DNA from: Piezodorus guildinii
Lineage: Eukaryota; Arthropoda; Insecta; Hemiptera; Pentatomidae
DNA length: 64,000 bases
Reading direction: 5' to 3'
NCBI GenBank assembly: GCA_023052935.1
Contig: CM041292.1
Location: 105,145,906-105,209,905 of the forward strand
Shown: positions 23,397 through 36,195 of the stretch, in pieces
How the letters are laid out: each line of letters starts with the position of its first letter
Position numbering within the stretch: position 1 is the first letter of the stretch
The notes under the pieces: generated by a model
Databases searched by the model: none
Told to the model about the DNA's origin: nothing
Seen by the model: the letters and a program-made list of their open reading frames with translations, nothing else
Position numbers and translations under genes: made by a program

Positions 23397-25034
23397 TTTT
23401 TTTTTTTTTCACTTCATTTATTAATTCGCACCTGTCAGCAATATCGTGACAATCAGCGAATAGGATAACAAAAATGAACGAAATAATAACATGTCAGGCA
23501 TCAGAAAGGTCAGTACCCAGCAGCCCGTCTTCTCGTCAGCTTGTTTTGATGTTTGTTGTCCAGCATTTTTACTTAATTGGTGGCTTTTATGTGGTGTTAA
23601 TCAGTCTAACATTATTTGATCAGAGGCCATTTGGAGGGTTCACGTCTTTAGTTAGCTGAGCGAGGTCTTGGAGAAGGCTCAAAAGAGGCTGGATAAGATT
23701 ATTCAACCCATTTATTATTTGCAAAATTTAGGATGAATTGTCACCTGAAGGCGGCTGCTGAGGTATTTCCCTCCTCACACCAGTGCTTGATGGTTTTTTG
23801 TGAGGAGACGATGGCTGGAGTAGTGGTCCCGGTTGTCGAGTCGGAGCTCTCAGCTTTTGAGCTTGCAACTCTATATGTCTATCATTATTCTGAGCTGGTG
23901 TATTTTGAGGGAATTCTGGAAATGCCTGCAAATTTGGTGGTGCAGGATGAGGTCGCTCAGAACGGTATGTTCTTGAAGTTCGTCGAATCCTCCAGCTCTT
24001 CAGAACTCCCACGATAGTTGGCTGGATGTCCTCCTTGGCAGTTGGCGCATGTCGCTGGTGTTTCTCTTGCCTTCAACAAGTTGTGCTGTCGTGGTCGAGA
24101 CCACATCTCACACAGCGTGGAGGGTGGTTACAGTACGACTTCGTGTGACCGTACTGCTGGCATCTAATACACTGTGGTATAACTCTTTTTCTTCTGGGTT
24201 CTTCCACTTTTATTTTTGTATAAAATATCGATTGAATTTCGGAAATTTTATCATTGTAGGTTGATTTGGAGATATCATTAAAAAATATGAGGAGTGGGTA
24301 TTTCAACCTAGAAATTCGATTGCTTTTATTTACCACTTTATAACAATATTTTTCGATATCTTTTTTAATATCGGAAATAGGAGTAGTGTGGTGCAAGTTT
24401 TTAACGACTATCACATAGTTTTTGTCCCGGGGAAGTTGATATGTGTGAAAATCAGCTTCTGTATGCGAAGGCTGGCTACTATTTTTCTATATATATCTGA
24501 TTTGGAGGGGTACACTTTTAGCCCTTTCAGTGTAGTTTTAAGGTAAAAGCAATTTGGGGACGATTTACTTTCTAAAAATGTGACCAAAGCTTTGTAATCT
24601 TGGATGTCTTGAATGTATATTGGAGGTGGTTTGTCTTTGGAGAGCTTAGCACTGTCGGTTGGCTGATCTACTTCAATTAGATTGTATAATGGAGCGAAAG
24701 TGTTACTTACAGGTATGGGCATATCATTTCCTGCAACTGTTCATTTTTGCTCAAGTGGGTCTCTGGGTTAAGTAGGCAAGTTTCGTTTTTTTCCCAGTTA
24801 CTAAAGCCCAGGCATCACTTAGTGTTTCATCGGAACTTAAGCCTATTACACTTTCCCCAACACTGTGTTGAGGTGGAGTGCTTGTCAGGTCTCACCTTTA
24901 ACTATTGTCACTGTGGCAACACAAGTCTTCAATTTTCAATTATGGAAAAGAAATTTATGAAATCAGAGGAATAGACTGAATTCGAGCAAATCGTTTTGAG
25001 CAAAAAATGTAGGTTAATTATGTTTATCAAGCAC
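23397..25034 (-). mobile_element. Gag-only, internally deleted LINE (family 3) with 11-bp target duplication
   Basis: Flanked by CATATCACTAT at 23386-23396 and 25035-25045, with a poly-T run at 23397-23411 as the tail of the minus-strand element. It keeps a short 5' leader, the whole of ORF1 (broken by frameshifts) and the 3' untranslated end, but ORF2 is missing. ORF1 ends LLSLLQDLAQLTKDV..., a few codons of the ORF2 start follow, then the family 3 3' end (CCCAGCAGC block, also seen at 9410-9425). The layout recalls HAL1, the 'half-L1' elements of mammals. Because both target duplications are present, the deleted form itself was probably what inserted. Confidence 0.75.
23638..24945 (-). pseudogene. 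LINE ORF1 (gag-like, zinc knuckle) pseudogene
   Basis: Minus-strand pieces at 24722-24411, 24414-24073 and 24012-23728 together give a jockey-type ORF1. In order: an N-terminal Ser/Pro/Gln region; YRKIVASLR..KLIFTH; the PRE_C2HC-like segment VVKNLHHTTPISDIKKDIEK to FYTKIKVEEPRRK; two zinc knuckles, CIRCQQYGHTKSYC and CVRCGLDHDSTTC; and a Pro/Gln-rich C-terminal part. The order matches the intact ORF1 at 54730-56100. At least two frame changes separate the pieces. It would have bound LINE RNA. Confidence 0.8.
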
Positions 25035-25045
25035 CATATCACTAT

Positions 25046-26925
25046 ATGACTGTTTATATTTCTTTACTAGAGCATTTGGTTAATTTTTTTAATTTTTATT
25101 GTGTATCTAACACGAACGTATGGAATTCGAAATGACATAAAATTAGTTAGAGCCCAATAACTGACCGATAAAGAACGTCTTTCCAGCAGTAATTCATACC
25201 CTGACGTAATTCTGATTTTATGTTTATTTACAGCCTTTATTTCAAAACGTATTTATTGGAATTTTTATTTCTTAGTCTTGCTCATTCCTAAGCCTGTCTT
25301 ATGTCTCAGTCTCTATAATTAATCACAAATAGAAATAGTAAAAAAAAAACAACATTATTCGTCAGAAGTTTATCTGTTTAATGAGAATAGTAACTGAAAT
25401 ATGAAATGCTAAATACGAAGTTAAGTTTTGATTTAGGCTTTTTGGTTGTATTGCTGTTTAAATTAGTTATCTCTATACCTCTCCAGAATAAATCAAGCTT
25501 CTTCCTTGAATATATTACAAATATTAGACTTTACTGTCACGAACTTTAAAGTTAAGATAAGTTTATATATCAAACTTGTTATGAGACAAAATTAGTCCTT
25601 AGTCAGGAAGTAATATATTTATGGGTAATTTCTTCTCGTAAAATTGTAAAATGAACTTTTAAATTATTGTCTCTTCCTTCACACTTAAAAAGGTTAGTTC
25701 AGCAGACAGACTCTTAAATAATCCAAAACAAAATTAAAATTTCTATTTCAAATTTCAAGGTTTAGGTTTCAAGATGTGTTAAATTAAAAAAAAAAAAAAA
25801 AAAATTGTGCCGTTCTCAAGTTCCCTCATGAGTCTTATCGGACGACTTTTTATTCTGGTAAGATTAAAAGATATAACTATTTAGTTTTAGACTTGTAAAT
25901 ATAGATAAACAATACAAATAAAAGATAAATTATATGTTTTATAATTTTATTAAGTTAAGTTCTTGTGAAGATAGTTTCAAATATGTTAATATACATAAGC
26001 AATCGAAATATAATGTTTTGAAAATTAATTCATATGTGAGCATTATGCAAGCCACGAATTCGCGAAAATCGCTTCGTCCTGCTACCTCATCCGGCCTAAA
26101 AAGTCGTCGTCCGTAAAGGGTTAACTGTAACAATCAGCGAACATGATGTTGACAAAAAATTGTTCATACATGATATGTATGGAAAAGGAGCAGCACATCT
26201 TTCAAATTTTGTAAAATAAAAAAATAAAATATTTTTTAAAAGCATATATTTGGTTAATCTTAAAGCTTCTACTAGCATTTTTTTCTGTATATTTTTATTC
26301 TCTCTCTTATTTCTAAGAAGACTGTCCAGAAAAAAAAAAGTTATTTCAGCATTGTTGGTATGGCGTATTTCTCTTAAATAAATTTCTGATCTTTATTTTT
26401 TTTTCTGTTTACATATGTATATTAATGTTGTTTTTTTATTTTCGTTGGTATCAGCGGTTTCATTTCTGTCTTTAAACCATGCGTTCCAAATTACTTAGCA
26501 ATATTCAGAAATCACCTTGGCAGCTGGGTTTTAACTAATGTACTGGAATGAGCAGTTTCAGAGCTCCTTGTTTAATGGAGTCTCTGTTAATTTCGTTTCC
26601 CAGCGTTCATTGATAAAATTAGTCCTGCCATCCTGATTAGAATTGTACTACTGTCCAATACTATTCCCGCCTTAGAAGAGGCTATTAGGCCCAACTAAGA
26701 GAGTACTAGAATAGACTTGTGGCCGTTCATTGTCTTTTCTCTTGCGGATTGGGCACAGTTACTACCAAGCTTCTCTAGCATGGAACGATCATTTTAAATC
26801 AGAATATATATCTGAAAGCAATAAAGAATGAAATAGGTATTACTAAAGGTTCGCTTCTACGATCAATCTTTATTACTTTTCGTATGTGGGCTACGACAAA
26901 TAATTTGAAGTTCTCATCGGTTCCA
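25046..26925. other. Intronic sequence, no gene recognised
   Basis: AT-rich, with an A-run at about 25786-25804. The small opposite-strand open frames near 25934-26133 look accidental. Confidence 0.45.
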
Positions 26926-26929
26926 AGAA

Positions 26930-27480
26930 CTTGTTAATTCTCTTCCGTATTATCCACTCCTTCACCTCAAAAGCATACCTATCCACTTACACATCTTGGA
27001 GTAATCATATTTCTCAAATTACCCGAAAATCCATCACTATCCTAAAACAATTTCTAAGATTTTGTGACTCTAACCCCCTATGCTACTCGTCTCTTCGCTC
27101 ATTTTCCTCCAGTTTGACTACGGTTGCCTCGTATATGGCGCTCTGTCTAAGTAATTCGATATGAGACTCAAAAGACTTATGAATTGTTTTATTAGATTCA
27201 CATATGGGATCTCCAGGTAATGTATACCGAGTTGATTGGCTCTATCCCTCTTTCCTTCGGCAGTACCTCCTAGGTGTTGATATGCTTACCGCTTGTTCCT
27301 CTGTCCATTCAGTGGACATTAGATCCCAACCCATTAACTTGTATATACCTTCTCACAGATCTGTCTCCTTCAAAAATCCTTTGTTATTCCTGCTACCCTA
27401 TTTTGGAATTCCTTGCCTGTATCTATTCGTAAAGCCTAATCATTATCCACATTCAAACGCAAACTATTTCTGCATCTTCT
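26930..27480 (+). pseudogene. Degenerate LINE reverse transcriptase C-terminal fragment
   Basis: Reading across frames gives YLSTYTSWSNHISQITRKS (the segment after the RT core in which 'LGV....W..HI' is usual), then FDYGCLVYGAL, then DWLYPSFLRQYLLGVDMLTA and HRSVSFKNP, in the order seen after the polymerase core of CR1/jockey-type LINEs. It differs from the other LINE families in the window. Stops are frequent. Confidence 0.45.
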
Positions 27481-27589
27481 GAAGTATCAATCTTCCCAAC
27501 ATATGTAATATTTAAAATCTATAGATGATAACCATTCATTGTCACAAAATCTTTCTTTCATTGTTGAACTGAAGTCTTAAACGACGAGA

Positions 27590-29010
27590 CAATTATCATG
27601 TATATTGTACTTTTTCTATTATTCTTAGGGATGGTTAGGACTACTCGTCCCAGAATAAAATTACTTTTCATTTTCATTTTATGTGCATGCGCGATCTTGG
27701 GGCCGTGTTTCAAAAGTCTTGATTTTCTAGCCGTGCCTAATCCTCTAACAATTTCGATAATTGTGTTGGAACTTAATCCTTCATTTTTTGTCTCACTCTT
27801 GTTTGTCGCGAAACCTCTATCTTGTGGCCAAAACTATTATGTTCCCGGTTCTTGTCCCGTTCATTTTTATTAAGCCGATATATTTTATTCTATGTTACAT
27901 ATTAATAATGAGTAAATTGGATAACTTTTGTAATAAATGTCTATTAATGTTCATTTTCAGTAGAGAGAAGATTATATCCAGATGATAATGGCACGTCTTG
28001 AAATATATATTTTTGTTAGAACAAAATTAGGTCTAAGCAAGTATACTGATTATATAAGATATTATATAAGTATATAAGATTTAAAAAATCTGGTGCGGGC
28101 ACCACACAACTTTCACTTACCTCCGTTTGTAAAATCAATAAAAAATTTTTCAAATACAGTTAGAGATAAAAATACGTGAAATTATTAAAGAATTAATTAA
28201 ATTGAATTTATATAAAAACGTGTGTTTTATTAAAAAACCTATTTTGTAATTATCTAAAATAATCAGTTAGTTTTATCTTCATTTCACCACTCTCTATTAA
28301 CTTTTAAAAGCTTGTGTATGAGATATTTTTTCTAAAATCTTTAGCTTTCCAACGGTGTATCATACATGTTTATTACTGCTCTTATGTTCAAAAAAGAAAA
28401 ATTGCATTTAAAAAATCTTTTTTTTCTGTTTTCTCATTCAATTTATTCTTTACCTGTTTTTCATGAGTGGTAACAAGATAATATAGTTATTTTTATAGAG
28501 TCAACAAAATTAAAGGTACTTTAGAGAAAGAAAATTTAAAATATCGGCATTTAAGCCCTGTCAGACCATTTCAATCCGAACGTAGCCTAAATGATATTAA
28601 AGCCCATTAAATTTTACATCGATATAGCGAGTTTAATCAAAATCGTCAGAACCGTTTTCGAGAAAATCGAAAAAAAGGTGCAAAATGCATGGTATAAAGT
28701 GGCTCTTCTGGTAAGCTCATTTTGATGAAAAAGGTTTTGTAACGTATCGGGCGTATATTTGTTTTAAATATGAAATTTCAGTTTCATAGGACTTACCGTT
28801 TCCGCTCATATGGACTCAGGGGACCCTAAAATGTGTGTTTCCGTTAAAAACTGGAATTCGAAAATTTTCACGATCGCAGTACTTTCCCTTACTATATATA
28901 GTAAGTGAAAGTAATAACACAGGTAAAACACGTGAATCTTGCAGGACATGAATCTTAATTGTTAACAAACCGATGGAAATGATTTATAATATTCTTGTGT
29001 AAATTATAAA
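27590..29010 (+). repeat. Dispersed repeat family X, copy 2, split by family R
   Basis: It matches 770-1115 in blocks on either side of a family R copy: CTTGTGGCCAAAACTATTAT to GTTAGAACAAAATTAGGTCT on the left, then GAATCTTGCAGGACATGAAT to ATGATTTATAATATTCTTGT on the right. The insertion shows that R moved after X. The open frame at 27598-27873 is hydrophobic but not recognisable. Confidence 0.6.
28084..28916 (+). repeat. Family R repeat, complete copy
   Basis: Runs from TCTGGTGCGGGCACCACAC with ACTTTCACTTAC near the start to the palindrome CTTACTATATATAGTAAG and GTAAGTGAAAGT at the end. ACTTTCACTTAC and GTAAGTGAAAGT are exact reverse complements. There is no coding capacity. Confidence 0.88.
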
Positions 29011-30175
29011 TAAACATATATTATAAAACAGAATAAGTTATAGAAATATAACAATATTTATAATTTACTTTCTTTTGTTAGAAATATATTTTTAAATTAT
29101 AATTATTTTTACCCGCAATGAATAACTCCGTAATTAGTGTCTGTTGTCAGTAATAGTTATAATTATTAGCACAACATTAATCTTAATCTTCAGTGGATTC
29201 TTACCTCATTAATCTCTTAACCCTTTTTGTGATATTTTACCTCCGGAAATACTAATTTTCAAGCAGTCTAAATTCTAATTTTTTATTCCTGAAAGGGGAA
29301 CTTTTTCCCGCTAATTTTCTATTCAGTAAGTAATGAAGTGAGTCATTAGGACTGGGTTCCTTACACTTCTAGGCTTCCAAATAATAAAGCAGCGGGTTGC
29401 GCTAATCTCTGTTGCATTAGTTTCCATCCTCGGCTTAAGGATGGTCTGCTATTAATTACTAACACGTTCATTAACAACATGCTCTCACCATCACAGTACA
29501 CTGTTGATTCCTTTATATGAACCTCACTATCCATTCCAGTCCAATACTATTGATTAGAATATATGTAATAGTTTTTCTCATTGTTTTGTATATGGGTCAA
29601 TTCGAAATCGTCCTTTCATTAATATCTTCTGGTGAGGCAAGTAATATTTGATGTATTATATTTCAAAAACAAACTGGCTCTCAGCCGCTAAATGTTATCC
29701 TATAGTAATTATTGTATAGAGTTATAATCTGTATGAGTTTCATTATTTTCCACTCATTCCTTTTTGAGATATTTTTATATAAATATTAATGAGCTGGAAA
29801 ATAATCTATCGCGTAAGTAAACATTGCGAAAAATAAATATTTGCCTAATTTGAAAATATACAAAAATGTTCTCAAGGTCGAAATTTTTACAGCAATTATG
29901 ACTATGAATAAGCTATATAATAAAAGTCAATCTCTTTTCTTTTATATACTTTTATCTCGTTAAAAACCCGTTTTTTATTAATTTTCAAGAATTTTGTCAA
30001 ACAACTTTCTTCACTATTTAAGTAATGAGTTGTGGGGACAAAAATTCAAAGCATGTCCTTATTGTTAATTTTTGTTTTAATAAAAGATAATAACTGGTCA
30101 AAAAAATCACGAAAATCAAAAATGTCGAGTGGCAAAATTAATAAAAATTGAACGATTTTAAACGGATATATCCCT
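29011..30175. other. Intronic sequence, no gene recognised
   Basis: AT-rich, with a GC-richer patch at about 29330-29490 that I could not assign. Confidence 0.45.
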
Positions 30176-30179
30176 TATC

Positions 30180-31058
30180 GAAAATATCTGCAACACGCAA
30201 CTTTCACTTACCTCCGTAGTTGAAATCAATTAAGAACTTTTATATAAAATTAGAAATAAATAAAAGGTAAATAATCACTTTGAGCTTCGATAATAACATA
30301 TGTTTATAAATAATATATCAAATTATTCTTTACAACAATCACTTAGTTTTATCCGATGTTCAAAACCCTCCATTACCTTATACCACTTTATGTACAAGAT
30401 AATATTTCAGTATTATACGATACAACTAGAATTACCACATATGTGTACGCGCCCACACACACATACACACGAATACACTAACCTTTTTGCGGTACTAATG
30501 GAATCAACGGTTGGTAATGGAATTCATTAAATTTATTCATTACCTGTTTTTCATCAGTGGTAACAAGATAATATAGTTATTTTTATAGAATCAACAAAAT
30601 TAAAGGTACTTTAGAGAAAGAAAATTTAAAATATCAGCATTTAAGCCCTGTCAGACCATTTTAATCCGAATGAAACCTAAATGACATTAAAGCCCATTAA
30701 ATTTTACATCGATATAGCGAGTTTAATCAAAATCGTCGGAACCGTTTTCGAGAAAATCGAAAAAAGATGCAAAATGCATGGTATAAAGTGGCTTCTGGTA
30801 AGCTCATTTTGATGAAAAAGGTTTTGTAACGTATCGGGCGTATACTTGTTTTAAATATGAAATTTCAGTTTCATAGGACTTACCGTTTCCGCTCAGGAGT
30901 TACCACACACAGACCTTTTTGCGGGACTTGGTTATATGGACTCAGGGGACCCTAAAATGTGTTTTCCGGTGAAAACGCGATTTCCAAAATTTACACGATG
31001 GTATTTTTAATATTTTTCCTTACAATATATTTCATATATCCTTATGTGAATGTAAACA
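30180..31058 (+). repeat. Family R repeat copy
   Basis: Starts CTGCAACACGCAACTTTCACT, follows the family through TCGAGAAAATCGAAAAAAGA and GCTCATTTTGATGAAAAAGG, and ends with a degraded version of the terminal palindrome (CCTTATGTGAATGTAA). Confidence 0.85.
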
Positions 31059-32540
31059 TATATGCTTATAATAATTACGGAGATGATATCAAAAGTAATT
31101 AGTAAAAGTTGTAAAGATTGTGAAATTATGCTGTGAGAATTTCAATTTTTTCAAGAAAGTCTGACAATAATACCTGGTCGTTGCACGAATTATACCAGCA
31201 GTATTTTTTTTTTTTGTTGCTTCCAATGATGTATATTCATGTATACACTTGGAGATATCCGAATTTTCCAAGATTAGTTGGAATTTCATCGATTCCTAGA
31301 GCTTTGTTATTCTTGGGTCGTGTTCGATCTAATGTACCGAGAAAACCTTCTTAATCCCGATTTTCCTAATCATCACTAATGTTGGTGTCTTCATTCACAC
31401 TTTGTCCTACGAATTCTGATCTAATGAGTTTTAATAATGGTTTAATCATCATCGTATGGTTGTTTTGGTTATCAGACATTTGATCAGGGTTTTGATGATT
31501 GGTAAGATCTCCGAATCCGCTTAGGTCTACATTTAAGATTTCATTCTAGGACAAATACATCACCCTTTCTTCCTTCTCTCTTTTCCCAATATATTTTCTC
31601 ATTATTTTTTTGAGCGAATTTTTTTAAAAAGTGATTTCTACATAGATACTGTAATATTCCAAGTTGCTGGAATGAGAATTCAAGGGCATATTTTCCTGTT
31701 TAGAAATATAGCGCCATCTACTAAAAAAAGTCCTTAGCTGCTATCCAGTTGACGATTATGAGAACGATAACTGCATCCATAAAGGTATTCCTGCCATTTC
31801 ACAATCCATGTATTACGTGGTTTCCAATAATATAAAAGGAATACCACCTATTTGGGAATTTATACCTCGTGAAATTACTTCTGGTGTAATCAAATCCTTG
31901 TTGGTGTTGGAAGCTAAGTCCATTAAACGTTAATCATATCATTTCTTATTAATCCGTCCAGTTTTCTTTTAGAGTCCATTAACGTTATCCCCAGTTGAGC
32001 ACAACTAAGCAAGACGTAGTTTTTTCAAGGACCGTCATAAATGGCAGTGTATGATATTGATTACTAAATAAAATACATAAAATAGTACAACCACTAAGCA
32101 CATTTCGGCCAAAAGTTAAATATTCAGTTTAAATTTAAATTTTAAGCTGAACTCTGTTCAAAAAGATAAAAAAAGTTTGTTTTTTTTTGAGTCAAAGTAA
32201 AACTCTGAGATAGAGTTTACAAAGATTGGACTATTTTATGCTTCTAATTTACATAGGTATATTTGACGAAGATAATTAATCATATAATAAGTAGCCTTCA
32301 TACTTTGCGAATATATTTCAGATTATTCTTTTGTTAATTATCAAACAGCTAAAAAATATCTATTTAATTGTTTTATTTTGAATATTTAGTTCATTCCTAT
32401 CCTCAAATCGTTTACCAATTTTTTTTTTAAACATCTATCTGAATATTTATATCAGTTGATATACATACATTTCATTTATATACACATTTTAGTGTATATA
32501 AAAATAATAAATAGTTCATTTATACAAAAACATTTTGTCT
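31059..32540. other. Intronic sequence, no gene recognised
   Basis: Mixed AT-rich sequence. A stretch at 31700-31960 is more balanced in composition but gave no protein similarity I could name. Confidence 0.45.
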
Positions 32541-32601
32541 TTTATTGAAGTTTTTTTAAACATATTTATTGATGTTTACAACTGTATTAAATAAAAAAAA
32601 A

Positions 32602-33502
32602 TCTGGTGCGGGCAACACACGACTTTCACTTACATCCATTTTTAAAATCAATGAAAGAATTTTCAAATACAGTTAGAGATAAAAATACGTGAAATTATTA
32701 AGGAATTAATCATATTGAATTTATATAGAAACATGTGTTTTATTAAAAAATCAATTATATTATTATATTAAATAATCAGTAAGTTTTATCTTCTTTTCAT
32801 CACTCTCCAATAACTTTTAAAAGCTTGTATATGAGATTATTTTTTTTCTAAAATCTTTAGCTTTCCAACGGTATATCATACGTGTATATTACTGCTCTAA
32901 TGTTCAAAAACGAAAAATTGCATTAAAAAAAATATTTTTTCTGTTTTCTCCTTTAGTTGGGTATCGAATTGATTCAATTTATATATTTACCTGTTTTTCA
33001 TCAGCGTTAACAAGATAATCTAGTTATTATTATTGAATCTACAAAATTAAAGGTACTTTAGAAGAAGAAAATTTAAAATATCGGTATTTAAGCCCTGTCA
33101 GACCATTTTTATCCAAATAAAACCTACATGATATTAAAGCCCATTAAATTTTACATCGATATAGCGAGTTTAATCAAAATCGTCGGAACCGTTTTCGAGA
33201 AAATCAAAAAAAGGTGCAAAATGCATAGTATAAAGTGCCTCTTCTGGTAAGCTCATTTTGATGAAACAAGTTTTGTCACGTCTCGGGCGTATAATTGTCT
33301 TAAATATGAAATTCCAGTTTCATAGGACTTACCGTTTCCGCCCGGGAGTTACCACACACACACACACACACAGACCTTTTTGCGGGACTTGGTTATTTGG
33401 ACTCAGGGGACCCTAAAACGTGTATTTCCGTTGAAAATTGGAATTCGAAAATTTTCACGATCGCAATACTTCCCCTTACTATATATAGTAAGTGAAAGTA
33501 AT
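32602..33502 (+). repeat. Family R repeat, complete copy inside a LINE 3' UTR
   Basis: Starts TCTGGTGCGGGCAACACACG with ACTTTCACTTAC, has an internal (CA)n run at 33352-33372, and ends with CTTACTATATATAGTAAG and GTAAGTGAAAGT. The family 2 LINE 3' UTR continues on both sides when compared with 4442-4560. Confidence 0.9.
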
Positions 33503-34735
33503 AAATGTAGTAAATGAGATGGTAATTTATAAAACTGTCATGAAATACATGTATAGACACTACCCAGTGACAGCACTCTAAAAATATTCTAAACTAGAAG
33601 GTTCCGGGACCATTTCCTTTTCAGGCGCTTCGGAGGATTATCCGGAATTAAAGAGGAAGAAATGATTGAAACTAGTGGGTTAGAGTGAGAATGGAGTTTG
33701 TCATGAAAGGATGCCTCGTCCGGGCCAAATCAGTAACATAGAAAACAATAAGGACTTAATGGATAAGTTTATTCGTGACAAAGTCTGGAGCGTTGAGGAT
33801 TTTACGAAGGATTTTGGATTGTAAGGATTGGATGCGGGAAGAATTTGATGGTTTAGTGGAGCCCCAAAACTCTACTCCGTAAGTCCAGATTGGTCTTATA
33901 ATAGTCATGTAGATGAGCCTTTTGTAGTTCATAGGAAGGTTTGATCATTTGTCTAGTAAGTGTTGAAGTAGCCTAAAGCAGCGAGCAGTTTCCTGTCGTT
34001 TTAGTCGTGTATGAGGATTCCAAGTTCGTCGTTTGTCAAGAAGAAGTCCTAAGTATCGGATCTGTTCAACAGGAACTATTTGAGTGTTATTAAAGGATAC
34101 TGTAGGGCAGAAAGTCAAAGGTTTACGGTGAAGGGTAAAGGTTATTTGATGGGATTCGTTCCAATTTATTTGTATTCTCTAGTTCTGACTCCATACTTCT
34201 AGGTCTTTGATGTGGGCTTGAAGGGTATTTGAGGCAACAAATGGATCTTTATGAACTGATAACCCGTAAGTGTCATCAGCATAGGTAGAAAGGAAAGTGT
34301 TGGGATGGGTTGGGATATCAGCTGTATATACTGTGTATAGAATGGGTCCTAGGATACTGCCTTGAGGAACACCAGCAGTCTGTGTAAAAAGGGATGAATA
34401 GGAACTATTGTGATTAATTTTGAAGGATCTATTAGAGAGGTAGGATTGAAGAATCAGAAAATATGTGGGAGGAAGGAATTTACGGAGTTTGTACAACAGT
34501 CCTGGGTGCCAGACTCTATCAAAGGCCTGTTCTACATCGAGAAAGGCTCCCGTGCAGTACAACCCGCGCTCCAAAGCAGAAGAGACAACGTCCACCACAC
34601 GATGACATTGCTGGATAGTGGAGTGGGATGTTCGGAATCTGAACTGATGCTCATGGATGATATGATTAGAATCAAGGATGGGATATATTCGTTTCAGAAG
34701 GAGTTTTTCAAGGATTTTACCCATAATAGGTAATA
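33503..34735 (-). pseudogene. LINE family 2 reverse transcriptase, central and C-terminal part
   Basis: The minus-strand frame 34735 to 34179 carries GKILEKLLLKRIYPILDS, ALERGLYCTGAFLDVEQAFD (RT A motif), VPQGSILGPILYTVY (B-type motif) and TYADDTYGLS (the YADD active site). After a frame change it continues with IRYLGLLLDKRRTWNPHTRL, then a stop, then RPIWTYGVEFWGSTKPS. These are the polymerase and post-polymerase parts of a jockey-like ORF2. The apparent start residues MTAPPTIFLILLP come from the PLE junction and belong to the PLE, apart from the final LLPI. Confidence 0.88.
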
Positions 34736-35052
34736 AGATGAGGAAGATGGTTGGGGGTGCGGTCATAAATTAAAAAACACACAATTAAAAATAAGTGTTA
34801 TTTTAATTATGTGCCGACGTTTCGGCCTACAATGTGGGCCTTCAACAGGGATGACGTGCAAGCGTTGCCTACAGATTATTTCTGTAGGCAACGCTTGCAC
34901 GTCATCCCTGTTGAAGGCCCACATTGTAGGCCGAAACGTCGGCACATAATTAAAATAACACTTATTTTTAATTGTGTGTTTTTTAATTTATGACCGCACC
35001 CCCAACCATCTTCCTCATCTAATTTCTCTACGGTCAACAAAACTCCATCATT
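34736..35052. mobile_element. Palindromic (fold-back) Penelope-like mini-element with 13-bp target duplication
   Basis: Arms 34736-34875 and 34881-35020 are perfect inverted repeats of 140 bp around a 5-nt centre (TTATT). A 32-nt unpaired tail follows at 35021-35052. ATAATAGGTAATA flanks the whole at 34723-34735 and 35053-35065. Each arm carries a hammerhead-like hairpin, on the minus strand at 34811-34848 and on the plus strand at 34908-34943: CTGTTGA-A-GGCC, loop, GGCC-GAAACGTC. It sits inside the RT gene of the family 2 LINE, between codons for LLPI and GKIL. There is no coding capacity; two 60-residue frames on opposite strands are near-identical only because of the palindrome. Confidence 0.92.
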
Positions 35053-35088
35053 ATAATAGGTAATAGAGAAATAGGACGGTAAGAGGAT

Positions 35089-36173
<1,085 letters not shown>

Positions 36174-36195
<22 letters not shown>

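Noticed and set aside
27598..27873. Hydrophobic frame that could suggest a membrane protein or viral remnant
   Set aside because: No recognisable motif; it partly overlaps the dispersed X repeat.
34763..34993. Two near-identical 60-residue open frames on opposite strands
   Set aside because: They are a by-product of the perfect palindrome; neither has a protein signature.
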